This document shows positions 51,791 to 61,789 of a DNA stretch of 64,000 nt, in pieces. The position numbers and the translations under genes were made by a program. The stretch comes from Clostridiaceae bacterium (GTDB lineage Bacteria > Bacillota > Clostridia > Lachnospirales > Lachnospiraceae): assembly GCA_902363735.1 (NCBI GenBank), contig CABJBA010000001.1, positions 62,001-126,000 of the forward strand. Reading direction: 5' to 3'. The notes beneath the pieces were generated by a model that was not told where the DNA came from, did no database searches, and worked only from the letters and a program-made list of their open reading frames with translations. Positions within the stretch are counted from its first letter, which is position 1; each line of letters opens with the position of its first letter.

Positions 51791-54700
51791 TTATCCCAGA
51801 TCAAATATAGACAGCTGATTGGATTCGGGCAGTTCTCCCAAAAGGCCTAAGTCTCCCATTAAATCGCAGACTGTCTTACTGACCTTGGTACGATTTCTGA
51901 AATCCTCTCTGGATAAAAACTTCCCATCTTTTCCTGCCTCAACTACCGCATCAGCAGCTTTTTCTCCCAAGCCGTCAATACTGCTTAAGGATGGCATCAG
52001 CTTACCGTCTATGATCTGAAAATGTCTTGCTTTTGCCCGGTAAATGTCAATGGGCATGAACTCGTAACCTCTGGCATACATCTCCTGCACGATCCTCATA
52101 TCCCGCAAAGTATCCTGCTCCTTTTTAGAAAGAGAATCCATCCTCTTTCTGTAATCCGCCAGATAATGGTCCAGCTTCTCTCTGCCCAGACACATCAGTT
52201 CATAGCTGAAGCCGCTGGCACGAATGCTGAAAAAAGAAGCATAATAAGCCAGAGGATAAAATACTTTGCAGTAAGCAATACGCCATGCCATCATAACATA
52301 AGCAGCCGCATGGGCCTTGGGAAACATGTATTTAATCTTTTTACAGGACCAGATATACCAGTCCGGTACACCGTGAGCTGTCATTTCTTCTTCCCACTCT
52401 GATTTTAACCCCTTTCCCTTACGGACGCTCTCCATAATGGTAAAAGAAAGCCCTTCGTCCATCCCTTTCGAAATGAGATAGACCATAATGTCATCTCTGG
52501 TACAGATGGCAGTCTGAATGGTAGCCTTTCCTTCCTGGATCAAGGTCTGGGCATTTCCCAGCCACACATCCGTACCATGAGCAAGACCGGCAATCCGCAC
52601 TAAATCAGAAAAGTATTTAGGCTGGGTATCAATTAACATCTGCATGGCAAAATCCGTACCAAACTCCGGAACTCCAAGGGCTCCCAGCTTACAGCCTCCA
52701 ATATCCTCCGGAAGAATTCCAAGAGCAGAAGTGTCCTGAAACAGAGACATAACCTCCCGGCTGTCCAAAGGAATATCCTTAACCGGATCAAATCCGATCA
52801 AATCCTGAAGCATACGGATCATGGTGGGATCGTCGTGCCCCAGAATATCCAGTTTTAATAAGTTGTGATCAATGGAGTGGTAATCAAAATGAGTGGTCAC
52901 CGTCATAGTGGTCATATCATTGGCTGGCCGCTGAACCGGGGTAAAGGAATAAATCTCCTCCCCATGAGGAAGCACAATAATCCCGCCGGGATGCTGTCCT
53001 GTAGTCCTTCTCACTCCCACACACCCCTGAACAATCCGGTTGATCTCACAGTTTCTCTTTCTCACCCCATGTTCTTCATAATAATTCTTCACATAACCGA
53101 AGGCTGTCTTATCCGCCAATGTACCGATGGTCCCCGCACGGAAAGTCTGTCCTTTTCCGAAAATAACTTCCGTATAATCATGGGCCTTACTCTGATACTC
53201 ACCGGAAAAATTCAAATCGATATCAGGCTCCTTATCTCCTTTAAAGCCCAAAAAGGTTTCAAAGGGAATATCAAAGCCGTCTTTGGAAAGGGGACTCCCG
53301 CACACCGGGCAGATTTTGTCCGGCATATCACATCCAGCCATTCCGGAAAACTGTTTCACCTCTTCTGAATCAAAGTCATAGTAGTGACAGGAGGTGCAGT
53401 AATAATGGGGACTTAAGGAGTTTACCTCCGTAATTCCTGCCATATAAGCCACAAAGGAAGATCCTACAGAACCACGGGAGCCCACCAGATAGCCATCTTC
53501 AATAGACTTCCATACAAGCTTCTGCGCAATGATATACATAACCGCAAATCCATTGGAAATAATGGAGTTTAACTCTCTCTCCAGTCTTTCCGTAACAATT
53601 ACAGGCAACTTTTCCCCATAAATGGCATAGGCCTTGTCATAGCAGATATTTCTTAAATCCTCATCGGAATTTTCAATGACAGGAGGACACTTATCCGGCC
53701 TCACCGGAGAGATTTTTTCGCACATATCTGCAATCTTTCTGGTGTTTTTTATGACCACTTCCTCCGCTTTATTGGGGCCTAAATACTGGAACTCCTTGAG
53801 CATTTCCTCGGTAGTCCTTAAATATAAAGGAGCCTGGTCATCAGAATCTTTAAAGCCCTGCCCTGCCATAATAATTTTACGGTATATCTCATCCTCCGGG
53901 TCTAAAAAGTGAACGTCACAGGTTGCGCACACCGGCTTTCCAAATTCTTCTCCCAGAGTCACGATTTTTTTATTGATATCAATTAAGTCCTGTTCTGTCT
54001 TTATCACACTCTTTTCATCTCTCAGCATAAAGGCATTATTGCCTAATGGCTGGATTTCCAGATAGTCGTAAAAATGAACCAGCTTTGAGACTTCCGCATC
54101 AGAAACGCCCCTTAAGAGGGCCTGATACAGTTCTCCTGCCTCACAGGCAGAGCCAATGATCAAACCCTCACGGTTCTGTTCCAGCACACTTTTGGGGATT
54201 CTGGGCCTTCTGGCATAATAATTGATATGGGAACGGGAAATCAGCCGGTAGAGGTTCACCCTGCCCACATCATTGGCAGCCAATATGATCACATGGTAAG
54301 TGGGAAGCTTTTTGATCATATCAGGTGTCATGGTGCTTAATCCATTCAGTTCATCAAGAGTTTCCACTCCTCTTTCCCGAAGCATTTTCACAAATATGGC
54401 AAATATCTCAGCCGTACAGCCGGCATCGTCAACAGCCCTGTGATGATTTTCCAGGGATATATGAAGAGCCTTTGCCACAGTATCCAGCTTAAACCGGTTT
54501 AGATTGGGCAAAAGAAGCCTGGCTAAGGCCACAGTATCAACGACTGTCGGATGAAAAGGCAGATGAAGCTGAGCCGCATTGTATGCAATAAAACCCACAT
54601 CAAAGGAGGCATTGTGGGCTACAAGCACCGCATCGCCGCAAAACTCCAGAAACTGAGGCAGAATCTCCCTGATCTTAGGGTAAGGAAGAACCATATTGTC

Positions 54701-56278
54701 ATTGATTCCCGTAAGTTTTTCAATTTCAAAGGGAATGGGCACATCGGGGTTTACAAAAGTGCTGAATTTATCTCCAATCACCCCATTAATCACCTTTATC
54801 GCCCCTATTTCAATAATCTTGTTCCTGGAAGAGCTGAATCCCGTAGTCTCGATGTCGAAAACCACATATGTATCAGAAAAGTTCTGGTTTCTGGAGTTCT
54901 CTGCAAGCTGCTTTAAATCATCCACCAGATACCCTTCCACTCCGTAAATCAGCTTAAAGGGATCGTTCTTTTCCAGGGCATGACTGGCGTCAGGAAATGC
55001 CTGAACACAGCCATGATCTGTTATGGCAAGAGCAGGCATCCCCCACTTCTTAGCTCTTTTCACAAGGTCCTTGACTTCAGAAACACCATCCATATCGCTC
55101 ATCTTGGTATGGCAGTGAAGCTCCACCCGTTTATTTAAGCTGTTGTCATTTCGCTTTCCGGTGAAATCCTCTCCTTTTTTGATTCCCACCACTGATCCCA
55201 ATGTCAGTTCGCCGTCAAACCGGTCAATCGTAGTAACACCCTTAAGCCGGATAAAGGTTCCCTTCACCGTAGCTGCCTTCAAGTCCTCGATCTGTTCCTC
55301 TTTGGCAAATACCTTCACCGTAATAGTATCTGTAAAATCCGTCACATCAAAGATAATAATGGTCTTTCCACTCCGCAGATCTCTGCTGTCTGTCATTAAT
55401 ATCTTGCCTCGGATGATTACTTCTCCCATTTCGCCTACAACTTCTTCTATCTTAATAGGCTCACCGTCAAAATCTCTGCCGTATAACACATCTGGATTAT
55501 CTGAACGCCTGGAACTGAAGCCGCCCTTTTTAAAGTCCTTCCACTCCCGTTTCCCGGAGGCGAAGTCCTGCTTTTTCTCACCTTCCCTGGCTTTTCCTCC
55601 TGCATTGGCAGAAGCTGAAGCCTTGGAATTGACAACAAATGGAACCTGGTCAGATTGTTCTGTATCTGAAGCAGCCTGAGAAGGCTGATCCTCCTTTATG
55701 GTTGCCCGGCTGACGATTTCCTGAACTTCACGCTGCATCTGAAGCTCCTTCTGCTTTGCAAGAGCATTTTCTTTGGGCTCCACATATTCATATTTCACTT
55801 CCACAGGCAAGCCGCATCTCTCATGAAAGATCTTTTCCATGATCCGTTTTAACTCTCCCGCCTTTTCACGGGTAACAATGGTGTCTTCCACCGTCATGTT
55901 AAGAATATCCGGTTCCGGAAACACACACTCTGCCTTGCGGAAAATGTTATACTCGATGATGCTGTAATTTTTCAGTTCTATCAAAAGACTTTCCCGGTAT
56001 GCCTTTAAAAGCTTTTGGGGCGTGTACTGGCCCGACAGGCGAAATTTTTCTATAATCTTAATTGTAATATGCTTGGTGGGGAAAAGCTGATCCTTGATTC
56101 CCTTTTCCAGCCCGTAAATGTTCTGTTTGTGAATGAGCCTGGGACTGTTAATATAAATGCGAATAGAGCTTCTATCTCTGCCTAAAGTGACCTTTTCCAC
56201 TTCCACCAGATTTAAAAGCTCCCGCAATTCCTCTGTAATATGTAATCCTGGAAAAACCTCCAAAAACTGCTTCGTCAT
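51791..56278 (-). CDS. polC: DNA polymerase III PolC-type alpha subunit
   Basis: The Gram-positive replicative polymerase, 1495 residues. In order: an N-terminal domain, a charged low-complexity linker near 200-260, an OB domain near 280-380 and a PHP domain starting RVELHCHTKMSDMDG. The DEDD proofreading exonuclease follows (VVFDIETTG near 475, VAHNASFDVGF near 560, HHRAVDDA), inserted in the PHP domain. A zinc motif (CTSCHYYD...CPVCGS) comes next, then the polymerase core with PDIDLNFSG near 1020. It is the last gene of the pyrH-to-polC cluster, 11 bp after ispG. Confidence 0.97.
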   Translation of the reverse strand: MTKQFLEVFPGLHITEELRELLNLVEVEKVTLGRDRSSIRIYINSPRLIHKQNIYGLEKGIKDQLFPTKHITIKIIEKFRLSGQYTPQKLLKAYRESLLIELKNYSIIEYNIFRKAECVFPEPDILNMTVEDTIVTREKAGELKRIMEKIFHERCGLPVEVKYEYVEPKENALAKQKELQMQREVQEIVSRATIKEDQPSQAASDTEQSDQVPFVVNSKASASANAGGKAREGEKKQDFASGKREWKDFKKGGFSSRRSDNPDVLYGRDFDGEPIKIEEVVGEMGEVIIRGKILMTDSRDLRSGKTIIIFDVTDFTDTITVKVFAKEEQIEDLKAATVKGTFIRLKGVTTIDRFDGELTLGSVVGIKKGEDFTGKRNDNSLNKRVELHCHTKMSDMDGVSEVKDLVKRAKKWGMPALAITDHGCVQAFPDASHALEKNDPFKLIYGVEGYLVDDLKQLAENSRNQNFSDTYVVFDIETTGFSSSRNKIIEIGAIKVINGVIGDKFSTFVNPDVPIPFEIEKLTGINDNMVLPYPKIREILPQFLEFCGDAVLVAHNASFDVGFIAYNAAQLHLPFHPTVVDTVALARLLLPNLNRFKLDTVAKALHISLENHHRAVDDAGCTAEIFAIFVKMLRERGVETLDELNGLSTMTPDMIKKLPTYHVIILAANDVGRVNLYRLISRSHINYYARRPRIPKSVLEQNREGLIIGSACEAGELYQALLRGVSDAEVSKLVHFYDYLEIQPLGNNAFMLRDEKSVIKTEQDLIDINKKIVTLGEEFGKPVCATCDVHFLDPEDEIYRKIIMAGQGFKDSDDQAPLYLRTTEEMLKEFQYLGPNKAEEVVIKNTRKIADMCEKISPVRPDKCPPVIENSDEDLRNICYDKAYAIYGEKLPVIVTERLERELNSIISNGFAVMYIIAQKLVWKSIEDGYLVGSRGSVGSSFVAYMAGITEVNSLSPHYYCTSCHYYDFDSEEVKQFSGMAGCDMPDKICPVCGSPLSKDGFDIPFETFLGFKGDKEPDIDLNFSGEYQSKAHDYTEVIFGKGQTFRAGTIGTLADKTAFGYVKNYYEEHGVRKRNCEINRIVQGCVGVRRTTGQHPGGIIVLPHGEEIYSFTPVQRPANDMTTMTVTTHFDYHSIDHNLLKLDILGHDDPTMIRMLQDLIGFDPVKDIPLDSREVMSLFQDTSALGILPEDIGGCKLGALGVPEFGTDFAMQMLIDTQPKYFSDLVRIAGLAHGTDVWLGNAQTLIQEGKATIQTAICTRDDIMVYLISKGMDEGLSFTIMESVRKGKGLKSEWEEEMTAHGVPDWYIWSCKKIKYMFPKAHAAAYVMMAWRIAYCKVFYPLAYYASFFSIRASGFSYELMCLGREKLDHYLADYRKRMDSLSKKEQDTLRDMRIVQEMYARGYEFMPIDIYRAKARHFQIIDGKLMPSLSSIDGLGEKAADAVVEAGKDGKFLSREDFRNRTKVSKTVCDLMGDLGLLGELPESNQLSIFDLG

Positions 56279-56289
56279 TCTATCACCTG

Positions 56290-57342
56290 TTACATCTTCA
56301 TAAGTTCTTCCTGCAGTGCACTCAGCAAATGTTCCTCGGGAACCTTGCGAATAATTTCTCCTTTTTTCATGAGAAGTCCCTCTCCGATTCCTCCGGCAAT
56401 TCCAATATCAGCTTCTCTGGCCTCTCCTGGTCCATTGACCGCACACCCCATAACAGCTACCTTAATATCCAGATGATCGAAACGAGAAACCATTTCTTCC
56501 ACCTGATTTGCCAAGGCAATAAGGTCAATTCTGGTTCTGCCGCAGGTGGGGCAGGAAACCACCTCAACACCGCCTTTTCTTAAGCCCAGGGTCTTTAAAA
56601 TCAGTTTCCCTGCCTTGATTTCCTCCAAAGGGTCTCCCGTTAAGGAAACACGGATGGTGTCTCCAATTCCTTGGTGGAGAATGATGCCAAGACCTACTGA
56701 GGATTTGATGGTGCCGGAGGTAAGGGTACCCGCTTCCGTGATTCCCACATGAAGAGGGTAATCCGACCTGGCTGCAATCAGCTCATGGCCTTTGATACAC
56801 ATAAGGACATCAGAAGACTTAATACTGATCACAAGCTTTTCATACCCCATATCTTCAATCATCCGGATCTTATCCAAAGCACTTTCCACAATTCCCTCTG
56901 CTGTCACCCCTCCGTACTTTTCAAGGAGATTTTTTTCCAGAGAACCGCTGTTTACTCCCACGCGGATGGGAATATCATATTCCCTGGCTTTTTCCACAAC
57001 TGCCCGGACTCTGTCCGGAGAGCCGATATTTCCCGGGTTAATACGGATTTTATCTGCTCCGGACTCAATAGATGCAATAGCAAGGCGGTAATCAAAATGA
57101 ATGTCAGCCACCAAAGGGATGGTAATCTGCTTTTTAATTTCCTTCAAAGCCTCTGCCGCCTCCATATCGGGAACAGCCACCCTGATGATGTCACACCCGG
57201 CATTTGTCAGGATGTTGATCTGCCTGACAGTAGCCTCCACATCCTGGGTCTTTGTATTGCACATGGACTGAATCAGTACCGGATTTCCTCCGCCAACCAC
57301 TCTGTCTCCAATGCGGATCGCTTTCGTATTCTGTCTGCTCAT
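56290..57342 (-). CDS. ispG: 4-hydroxy-3-methylbut-2-enyl-diphosphate synthase (flavodoxin/ferredoxin)
   Basis: The iron-sulfur enzyme of the penultimate MEP-pathway step. The 350-residue chain has a TIM-barrel half (NPVLIQSMCNTKTQDVEAT) and a C-terminal cluster domain with CPTCGRT and MGCAVNGPGEA, which supply the 4Fe-4S ligands. The ATG at 57342 has GGAGGAG upstream; the frame open to 57408 overlaps rseP. It shares the cluster with dxr, so two MEP-pathway genes are co-transcribed. Confidence 0.96.
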   Translation of the reverse strand: MSRQNTKAIRIGDRVVGGGNPVLIQSMCNTKTQDVEATVRQINILTNAGCDIIRVAVPDMEAAEALKEIKKQITIPLVADIHFDYRLAIASIESGADKIRINPGNIGSPDRVRAVVEKAREYDIPIRVGVNSGSLEKNLLEKYGGVTAEGIVESALDKIRMIEDMGYEKLVISIKSSDVLMCIKGHELIAARSDYPLHVGITEAGTLTSGTIKSSVGLGIILHQGIGDTIRVSLTGDPLEEIKAGKLILKTLGLRKGGVEVVSCPTCGRTRIDLIALANQVEEMVSRFDHLDIKVAVMGCAVNGPGEAREADIGIAGGIGEGLLMKKGEIIRKVPEEHLLSALQEELMKM

Positions 57343-57373
57343 AGACTCCTCCATTCTGCTTTCATGGCTGCTG

Positions 57374-58432
57374 TCAAGTAAACCTGCTGATATCGTTAAA
57401 TACCACAAAGATCATCAGTGCCATCAAAGCTGCCATGCTGATCATGTTCACCAGTCCTTCTTTTTCAGGGTCCATTGGCTTGCCTCTGACCGCTTCAATG
57501 ATCAGGAATAAAAGCCGCCCTCCATCAAGAGCAGGAATAGGAAGCAGGTTCATAATGCCCAGATTTGCACTTAAAAGAATACACATGCTGATCACATTCA
57601 TAAAAGCCATCTTAAAGCTGACTGTAAGTCCTTGCTTTACAGAATCATCAATCATTACCACAATCCCAACAGGACCGCTTAGATCACCCACTCCTGCTTT
57701 TCCTGAAATAAGCATACCAAGACTTTTAATTGTCAATTTAACATCATAATGCATTTCGAAAAATCCATATTTTATCAGCCCTCCCAGAGAATTGACCTTC
57801 TGATTTTCCGGAATGATGGATATGCCTATCAAATACTTTCCACTTTCTTTGGAATACTCAGGGGTGACAGAAGATGTCAGAATTTCCAACCTCCCTGTAG
57901 AGGGATTCACTCTGGAAAACTCCACCATATTCATTTTGTCATCAGGTTTTAAAACTTTATACAAGATGTATTCCCGGTACATGGATACATTCTCTCCGTT
58001 AATTTTGAGAAGTTTGTCTCCTGGACGAATTCCCGCCTCATAGGCCGGAGAGTTTTCTGTCACCTCCTTGATGTAGGTGGTATCATATCCTCCAAGGCCT
58101 ACCACCAGCATTGCAAGAATAAAAGCCAGAATAAAATTAAACACAGGGCCTGCCGCTATGACCGACATCCTGGCAGGAATGGATTTATTCTGAAAAGCCC
58201 GCTCATCGGGATTTTCTTCATCCTCTCCAAGCATCATACAGGAGCCTCCTAAAGGCAGTGCCTTAATGGAATAAGTAGTTTCCCCCCTCTTAAAAGAAAA
58301 GAGCCTGGGACCCATGCCAACAGAAAACTCCACTACTCCTATCCCATTTATTTTTGCAAACAAAAAATGTCCTAATTCGTGAATTAAAACAATCAGTCCG
58401 AATACCAGAATCGCTACAATAATACTGGACAA
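57374..58432 (-). CDS. rseP: Site-2 membrane protease RseP
   Basis: An intramembrane zinc metalloprotease that cuts anti-sigma factors and signal-peptide remnants. In 352 residues it has HELGH in the first helix (residues 18-22), a PDZ domain around 110-200 (SPAYEAGIRPGDKLLKING), and the third-ligand motif NLLPIPALDGGRLLF near 295. The gene starts one base after the dxr stop. Confidence 0.95.
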   Translation of the reverse strand: MSSIIVAILVFGLIVLIHELGHFLFAKINGIGVVEFSVGMGPRLFSFKRGETTYSIKALPLGGSCMMLGEDEENPDERAFQNKSIPARMSVIAAGPVFNFILAFILAMLVVGLGGYDTTYIKEVTENSPAYEAGIRPGDKLLKINGENVSMYREYILYKVLKPDDKMNMVEFSRVNPSTGRLEILTSSVTPEYSKESGKYLIGISIIPENQKVNSLGGLIKYGFFEMHYDVKLTIKSLGMLISGKAGVGDLSGPVGIVVMIDDSVKQGLTVSFKMAFMNVISMCILLSANLGIMNLLPIPALDGGRLLFLIIEAVRGKPMDPEKEGLVNMISMAALMALMIFVVFNDISRFT

Positions 58433-58433
58433 T

Positions 58434-59576
58434 TTACCACCTGCTTTCTATATATTCATAAACCGCCGCCTCTGCTTCAAGAATCTCTTTTACAGTCGGT
58501 CTTTCTTTTACAGTATGCCCGTTCATTGCCCCCTCTATCATATCTGTTATGGCAAGATATGGTATTTCTCTGTTTAAAAATTTAGCAACTGCCAGTTCAT
58601 TGGCAGCATTAAAGACTGTAGGAAGAGTTCCTCCTGTTCTTCCGGCTTCATAAGCCAGCTTAAGTCCCGGAAAATTGACCATATCCGGTTTTTCAAAAGC
58701 AACCTGCCCCATAGTCCAAAAGTCCAGGCGGTCTCCTGGAAGGAGTCTTCTCTCAGGGTAATAAATAGCATACTGAATTGGCAGCTTCATATCCGGAGTT
58801 CCAAGCTGAGCCATTACTGCCCCATCTTCAAACTCTACCATAGAATGAATGATGCTTTGAGGCTGAATCACTACCTGCACCTGATCCATCTCCACGTCAA
58901 ACAGCCATTTAGCCTCCATAACTTCCAGCCCCTTGTTGACCATAGTGGAGGAATCAATGGTTATTTTCCTTCCCATTGACCAATTAGGGTGATTTAAGGC
59001 ATCCTCCACCTGAACAGACTCCATTTCCTTTCGGGTCTTTCCCCTGAAAGGACCACCGGAAGCTGTCAGAAGTATTTTATGGACGGTATTTCTATGCTCC
59101 CCGTTTAAACACTGAAAAATGGCGCTGTGCTCACTGTCCACCGGAAGAATTTTTACCCCTCGATCCTTTGCCAAAGGCATGATAATATGCCCTGCTGTTA
59201 CCAGTGTTTCCTTATTAGCCAGGGCAATATCCTTTCCGGCCTCTATAGCAGCAATAGTAGGACGTATCCCAATCATTCCCACAACAGCCGTTACTACAAT
59301 CTCAGAGGAAGGTTCTAGGGCAGTCTCCATAAGTCCCTCCATGCCCGAAAGAATGCGGACCGGAATATCCCTGACTGATAACGCCAGTTCTCTGGCTTTA
59401 TGTTCATCCCATACGCAGGCTGTCTTTGGGCGAAATTTTCTGATCTGGGCTTCCAGCAGGCTGATGTTACTGCCTGCCGCCAGGGCAGTGACTTCTATAT
59501 CCTTCTGAGACTCCACCACCTCCAAAGTCTGGGTTCCGACAGAACCTGTTGAACCAAGGATTGCTATTTTCTTCAT
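58434..59576 (-). CDS. dxr: 1-deoxy-D-xylulose-5-phosphate reductoisomerase
   Basis: Second step of the MEP isoprenoid pathway. About 380 residues: NADPH loop GSTGSVGTQTLEVV at the start, ALANKETLV, then the metal and substrate site PVDSEHSAIFQCL and TASGGPFRG. The chosen ATG (59576) gives the family N-terminus; its ribosome site AAAGGAG is about 14 bases away. A TTG at 59615 overlapping the cdsA stop opens a longer frame and is thought less likely. Confidence 0.95.
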   Translation of the reverse strand: MKKIAILGSTGSVGTQTLEVVESQKDIEVTALAAGSNISLLEAQIRKFRPKTACVWDEHKARELALSVRDIPVRILSGMEGLMETALEPSSEIVVTAVVGMIGIRPTIAAIEAGKDIALANKETLVTAGHIIMPLAKDRGVKILPVDSEHSAIFQCLNGEHRNTVHKILLTASGGPFRGKTRKEMESVQVEDALNHPNWSMGRKITIDSSTMVNKGLEVMEAKWLFDVEMDQVQVVIQPQSIIHSMVEFEDGAVMAQLGTPDMKLPIQYAIYYPERRLLPGDRLDFWTMGQVAFEKPDMVNFPGLKLAYEAGRTGGTLPTVFNAANELAVAKFLNREIPYLAITDMIEGAMNGHTVKERPTVKEILEAEAAVYEYIESRW

Positions 59577-59611
59577 CTTATGCTCATAACTCCTTTTGTT
59601 TTCCAATTTTT

Positions 59612-60412
59612 TCAACGCAGAAATGTCATGGCAAAGTAAATGGCCGGAGCAGTAAAGAGCATACTGTCAAATCGGTCCAGGATTCCGCCATGTCCTGGAA
59701 TCAGCTTTCCGTAATCCTTTATCTGATGATTGCGCTTAATTGCAGAAGCAGCCAGATCTCCGATCTGGGAAATCACTGCAGCAATGGCACAGGCCAAAGC
59801 ACAGGCAGCCCCGGGGCTTTGAAGTTCTGTCAGGTATCCGCTGAAAACAGTACCATAAACAAGACCTAAAAGAGCTGATCCCATAGTTCCTCCAACAGCT
59901 CCCTCAATGGATTTCTTGGGGCTGAGTACCGGAGCCAGCTTATGCTTTCCAATCAGCATACCCACACAGTATGCACAGGTATCACATCCCCAGGAGCTTA
60001 AAAATACCAGCCATACCAGATATTTTCCATCTGTCATGGAACGTACCTGATACAGATAAGACAGCATAACAGCCACGTAAAAAACTCCCAGAAAGGCCAC
60101 TGTCACCTCTTCTGTCTTATACTTTGGAAAGGCAAATACATAAATGCTCATTAGAATCATTAAAAATGCAATGAACATCAGCATCATAAACTCCTCTTTT
60201 TGAAACCACAAAAGCCCGTAATAAGACGTCACAGTCAGATAACCCATATAAGCCAAAGGGGTTCTTTCTATTTTCATCACGCGGTACAACTCAAACAAAC
60301 CGGTCATAGATATGAAGACGGCTGTAGCAAAAAGCAGAAGTCCGCCGCTCCCCACTGTAACAAGAGCGATTAAAACAAGAACAATTCCACTAATGAGTCT
60401 GGTTGTAAACAT
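59612..60412 (-). CDS. cdsA: Phosphatidate cytidylyltransferase
   Basis: Makes CDP-diacylglycerol for phospholipid synthesis. The 266-residue protein has about seven or eight membrane helices and the C-terminal CDS signature (SQIGDLAASAIKRNHQIKD, then GHGGILDRFDSM). GGGAGGAG precedes the ATG. It is placed between uppS and dxr as in most Firmicutes. Confidence 0.95.
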   Translation of the reverse strand: MFTTRLISGIVLVLIALVTVGSGGLLLFATAVFISMTGLFELYRVMKIERTPLAYMGYLTVTSYYGLLWFQKEEFMMLMFIAFLMILMSIYVFAFPKYKTEEVTVAFLGVFYVAVMLSYLYQVRSMTDGKYLVWLVFLSSWGCDTCAYCVGMLIGKHKLAPVLSPKKSIEGAVGGTMGSALLGLVYGTVFSGYLTELQSPGAACALACAIAAVISQIGDLAASAIKRNHQIKDYGKLIPGHGGILDRFDSMLFTAPAIYFAMTFLR

Positions 60413-60431
60413 GTTGTCTCCTCCCTCCCGG

Positions 60432-61154
60432 TCACTTCACTCCCCCGAATCTCCGCTCCCTGCTATTATAAGCTTCAATCGCCCGGATTAATTCATCATG
60501 ATTAAAATCAGGCCAGTAACAGTCCGTTACATAAAGTTCTGTATAAGCCAGCTGCCATAACAGGTAATTGGAAAGGCGCAGTTCTCCGCTGGTTCTGATT
60601 AAAATATCCGGGTCCGGAATATCAGCCGTATCCAGATAAGATGCAAACACCTGCTCCGTCATATCCTGCGGCAAAAGCAGGCCTTCTTGTCCATCCCTTA
60701 AAATCTTTCCTACAGCCCGCACAATTTCATCCCTGCCTCCGTAGTTGACCGCAAGTACAAAAGTCAATCCGGTGTTATCCTTTGTCTGTTCCACCAGTTT
60801 TTCAATTCCCTCAACGATATCCCGGTCAAAACGCTCCCGGTCACCAATCATTTTAACCCTTACATTATTTGCCTTAGCCACCTTTAAAAGCCTGACCATA
60901 TAGTAGCGGAACAACTGCATCAGTGCTCCCACTTCTTCCTTTGAACGCTTCCAGTTTTCTGTAGAAAAGCCGTACACCGTTAAGTATTTGATACCAAGCC
61001 GGGCCGCATCCTCTACAGTCTTTTCCACTGTCACACAGCCCTCTTTATGTCCCAGACTCCGGGGAAGGCCTCTTTTTTTTGCCCATCTTCCGTTGCCATC
61101 CAGTATAATCGCCACATGCTCTGGAATTACCAGATTTTCAATGTTTTTATCCAT
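60432..61154 (-). CDS. uppS: Isoprenyl transferase (undecaprenyl diphosphate synthase type)
   Basis: Builds the C55 lipid carrier for cell-wall synthesis. The 240-residue cis-prenyltransferase has the catalytic LDGNGRWAKKRGL, then YGFSTENWKRS and the C-terminal DILIRTSGELRLSNYLLWQ. The ATG at 61154 has AAAGGAG ten bases before it; a GTG at 61178 is open but less likely. Confidence 0.95.
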   Translation of the reverse strand: MDKNIENLVIPEHVAIILDGNGRWAKKRGLPRSLGHKEGCVTVEKTVEDAARLGIKYLTVYGFSTENWKRSKEEVGALMQLFRYYMVRLLKVAKANNVRVKMIGDRERFDRDIVEGIEKLVEQTKDNTGLTFVLAVNYGGRDEIVRAVGKILRDGQEGLLLPQDMTEQVFASYLDTADIPDPDILIRTSGELRLSNYLLWQLAYTELYVTDCYWPDFNHDELIRAIEAYNSRERRFGGVK

Positions 61155-61220
61155 AAAATGCTGCTCCTTTAAAAGCACAAAACAGGACAGGCAAAATGCC
61201 TGCCCCCCTGTTTAAGATTT

Positions 61221-61775
61221 TTATACGGTAAGAAGGTCCTTGGACTTCTCATCAATCGCTTTGTCTACCTGGGCGATCATCTTATCCGTTAATTTCTGAA
61301 TCTTATCTTCTGCCTCTGCCTGCTCATCCTCAGAAATTTCTTCAGCCTTCAACTGTTTTTTGAAGGCATCGTTAGCATCACGGCGAATGTTGCGGATTGC
61401 AATTTTAGCTGCCTCTCCTTTTTTCTTAACATCCTTTACCAGATCTTTTCTGCGCTCTTCCGTCAATTCCGGAAAAACCAAGCGAATGATGTTGCCGTCA
61501 TTGGTGGGGTTGATTCCTAAGTCGGAAGTGAGAATTGCCTTTTCAATGGCCTTTAACAGTGCTTTTTCCCATGGCTGGATCACGATCATACGGGCCTCCG
61601 GAACAGAAATATTGCCCACCTGCTGAATAGGAGTAGGTGTTCCGTAGTAATCCACCTTAATCTTATCAAGCACATGAGGATTGGCACGTCCTGCACGAAT
61701 GGTCATATAATCATTCTCCAGTGCTTTTAATGTCTTATTCATTTTCTCATCGTAAACCTGTAACTTCTCCTGCAT
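61221..61775 (-). CDS. frr: Ribosome recycling factor
   Basis: Splits post-termination ribosomes together with EF-G. At 184 residues it is standard length, with TIRAGRANPHVLDKIKVDYYG near 27 and the RRDANDAFKK helix near 130. GGAGGACG precedes the ATG. It lies 14 bp after pyrH. Confidence 0.97.
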   Translation of the reverse strand: MQEKLQVYDEKMNKTLKALENDYMTIRAGRANPHVLDKIKVDYYGTPTPIQQVGNISVPEARMIVIQPWEKALLKAIEKAILTSDLGINPTNDGNIIRLVFPELTEERRKDLVKDVKKKGEAAKIAIRNIRRDANDAFKKQLKAEEISEDEQAEAEDKIQKLTDKMIAQVDKAIDEKSKDLLTV

Positions 61776-61789
61776 ATCGTCCTCCTGAT